A stretch of DNA of 64,000 bases from CAYPNP01 sp964412195 (GTDB taxonomy: Bacteria; Acidobacteriota; JAAYUB01), in assembly GCA_964412195.1 (NCBI GenBank), contig CAYPNP010000009.1:62001-126000 (forward strand), in the 5' to 3' direction. Position 1 is the stretch's first letter; each line of letters begins with the position of its first letter. Both the position numbers and the translations under genes were made by a program. This document shows positions 62,374 through 64,000 of the stretch, one piece after another. The notes below the pieces were generated by a model. The model had not been told where the DNA came from. It made no database searches and saw nothing but the letters and a program-made list of their open reading frames with translations.

Positions 62374-62783
62374 GCCGGTCTCCTGACAGGGTACGAAGGT
62401 AAATGGATTATATCCGAAAACTCGTTGACGATCCATTCCTGTGAGGGTGAGGAAGGATCTGCCGTTGTTTGGACTTCACCGTTGCCGGCGCCGACGGAAG
62501 CCGGAGCGCGCGTTGAATCACTCCCACATGGATGGTTTCAGGTGTCGGGATCAAGTCCCGATCCGGGAACGACCGCGATGCAGGCACCGGCAAGATGGAG
62601 GTGCCCCGACCGGCAGGGAGGGGCGCGAGGGGCCAGCCGCCGGGAGGATGGAGCGCACCGCACTGGAACGGGAGTCGACCCCGGCGCATTCAAAGCGGTG
62701 ACTCGGCGCCCGGAGAGCTCGGGTGAGATCCGGATTCTCGTCGCGCCTCGTCACCGCACTCCAAAGTCCGGCCCGGTGGAGGA
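62374..62783. other. Gene-free stretch of 410 bases
   Basis: Between the vWA gene and the fucosidase gene. I see neither a convincing reading frame nor the short-word repeats that fill most other gaps. The sequence composition is GC-rich and close to coding, so an eroded gene is possible. Confidence 0.5.
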
Positions 62784-64000
62784 TCAGGGGCGCTTGAACA
62801 GCCCGAGGCGCGCGATCGCGGGGTTGGAGCGGGACTGCTCGATGACCAGGCGGACTCGCTGAGTCTGGACCGGATCGAATCGAAGCAGCCGCTTGTAGCC
62901 GATGGTTGTGCCCCGGGCGAAGACCTCCCACTCTGAATCCTTCCAGGCCTCCAGGCGGAACTGCTCCACGCGCTGCCCGGTCCGGATGGCCTCCTGGAGC
63001 AGGACGCAGTCGAAAGAAATGGAGTGCGGCAGGCTGAGCTCAAGCCAGGCGGTTTCGACGCCTTCCGGCGTGGTCCAATACTTCCCGGCCTTGGAGCGCG
63101 CGACGGCGGCCGACTCGTGGCCGACGGCTTCGTTCGAAGCGCTGATCCGGGACCCCGCGGCCAGGTCGGTCCGGAAGGTCGCGTCCAGGATCGCGCGCAT
63201 CCCGAGCAGGTTCCGGATGTCGGCGTCGGCGATGCGGCCGCGCCGGTCGGGCGGGACGTTCAGGAGGAGCACGGAGTTACGGCCCACTGAATTGAAATAG
63301 ATCTCCACCAGTTCCTCCGGGGTCTTGACCACGTGGTCCTCTGCGGGATGGTAAAACCAGCCGGGCCGGATGGAGACGTCGGCCTCGGCGGGGTACCACG
63401 CCAGCAGCGGCACGTCCGCCAGCCGGTCCCGTTCGCCCGGGTCCGGCTCGGTGACGTCGCGGGGGGCGAACACGTCGTCCAGCGGGTTGGGCGCATTGCC
63501 CGGGAACGAGGCGGGCAGGCCCGTCGGGGCGAGCGGGAGGACGCTCCATTCCGTCTCGCGCCCGACGCCCGTCTCGGTCCCGACCCAGCGGACGTCCGGG
63601 GCCATCCCCGAGATGGCGGCCTGCGGCTGCAGCTCCCGCACCACCCGGTAGCAGGACGGCCAGTCGTAGGCCTGCGTCTTCCCGTTCGGCCCCTCGCCGC
63701 AGGCGCCGTCGAACCAGACCTCGTCCACCGGCCGGTAGCCGGTCAGCAGCTCCCGCAGCTGCGCCCGGTAAAAGCGGTTGTAGGCAGGGCCGTCTCCGTA
63801 GGTGGGCTCGTGCCGGTCCCACGGCGAGAGGTAGATTCCGAATCTCAGGCCTTCCGCCCGGCACGCCGCGGCCACCTCGCGGACCACGTCGCCCCGGCCG
63901 CCGCGCCAGGGGCTGCGCCGGACGCTGTGGCCGGTCTGGCGGCTGGGCCAGAGGCAGAAGCCGTCGTGGTGCTTGGCGGTGAGGATCACCAGCTTCATCC
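62784..64000 (-). CDS. Alpha-L-fucosidase (GH29 family), 5' end beyond the window
   Basis: At least 404 residues; the start lies past the right edge because the visible part begins inside the family motif KLVILTAKHHDGFCLWPS. GH29 enzymes remove alpha-linked L-fucose from glycans. Seen: AEGLRFGIYLSPWDRHEP, the catalytic nucleophile Asp in VDEVWFDGACGEG, and the C-terminal NSVLLLNVPPDRRGRI that closes the barrel. Residues after ~275 look like a discoidin/F5-8-type carbohydrate-binding domain (WLELSLPHSISFDCVLLQEAI, VEQFRLEAWKDSEW, RVRLVIEQSR). Presumably secreted, but the signal peptide is not in the window. Fits an organism that degrades host or plant polysaccharide. Confidence 0.9.
   Translation of the reverse strand, partial: MKLVILTAKHHDGFCLWPSRQTGHSVRRSPWRGGRGDVVREVAAACRAEGLRFGIYLSPWDRHEPTYGDGPAYNRFYRAQLRELLTGYRPVDEVWFDGACGEGPNGKTQAYDWPSCYRVVRELQPQAAISGMAPDVRWVGTETGVGRETEWSVLPLAPTGLPASFPGNAPNPLDDVFAPRDVTEPDPGERDRLADVPLLAWYPAEADVSIRPGWFYHPAEDHVVKTPEELVEIYFNSVGRNSVLLLNVPPDRRGRIADADIRNLLGMRAILDATFRTDLAAGSRISASNEAVGHESAAVARSKAGKYWTTPEGVETAWLELSLPHSISFDCVLLQEAIRTGQRVEQFRLEAWKDSEWEVFARGTTIGYKRLLRFDPVQTQRVRLVIEQSRSNPAIARLGLFKRP

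Noticed and set aside
62437..62783. Small genes before the fucosidase
   Set aside because: Frames overlap in several phases with no ribosome site, no recognisable domain and no codon bias.

Overview
The window is high-GC bacterial DNA with housekeeping genes on both strands. It holds no rRNA, tRNA, CRISPR array, transposase or phage gene that I can see. The gene content (PspA, OmpA-type and lipoprotein envelope proteins, dockerin-tailed secreted proteins, a gingipain-like protease, aldehyde ferredoxin oxidoreductase, UbiD, NikR with an ECF nickel transporter, an insert-bearing GyrB) fits a Gram-negative, probably anaerobic, deep-branching phylum. Acidobacteriota or a relative is my best guess, but nothing here proves the taxonomy.

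Layout. 1-5 kb: the end of a membrane GAF sensor, then frr, hslV and hslU, and a fibronectin-III lipoprotein. 5-10 kb: transaldolase, then a biotin-dependent acyl-CoA carboxylase (carboxyltransferase, biotin carboxylase, biotin carrier) and an HD-domain protein. 10-16 kb: a secreted C25 peptidase with dockerin, and a 1-pyrroline-5-carboxylate dehydrogenase. 16-21 kb (minus strand): a sulfur amino acid group (sulfhydrylase-type PLP enzyme, homoserine dehydrogenase, AOR) interrupted by a small four-helix-bundle gene bracketed by inverted repeats. 21-24 kb (minus): nikR-cbiM-PDGLE-cbiQ-cbiO, a nickel uptake operon. 24-29 kb: recF, gyrB, gpmA. 29-37 kb: a six-gene membrane locus with pspA, a substrate-binding/OmpA fusion, an ABC permease and ATPase, a membrane coiled-coil protein and a Vps4-like AAA ATPase. 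37-41 kb: PEGA protein, LVIVD-repeat protein with dockerin, upp. 41-54 kb: a tightly coupled secreted or membrane operon (propeller, VIT-vWA, a 2408-residue TPR protein, an unknown secreted protein), followed by a PBP-like relic. 55-64 kb: ubiD and a HEAT-repeat protein, a HARE-HTH protein, a proline-rich protein, a vWA protein and a partial alpha-L-fucosidase.

The most unusual feature lies between the genes. Nearly every intergenic gap is built from short degenerate tandem words of 6-8 bases: GAACATC, GATTAC/GATCGT, GGACCAT, ATTCACCC, GCAATCC, ACCGGTG, TAGAGGC and CGCAGAG types. These are often arranged as long, sometimes nested, palindromes. They overrun gene ends, supply -35 boxes for recF and upp, and in one case (19.2-19.7 kb) bracket the four-helix-bundle gene as near-perfect inverted arms. 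I consider this repeat system and the PspA/ABC/AAA locus the two best candidates for undescribed biology.
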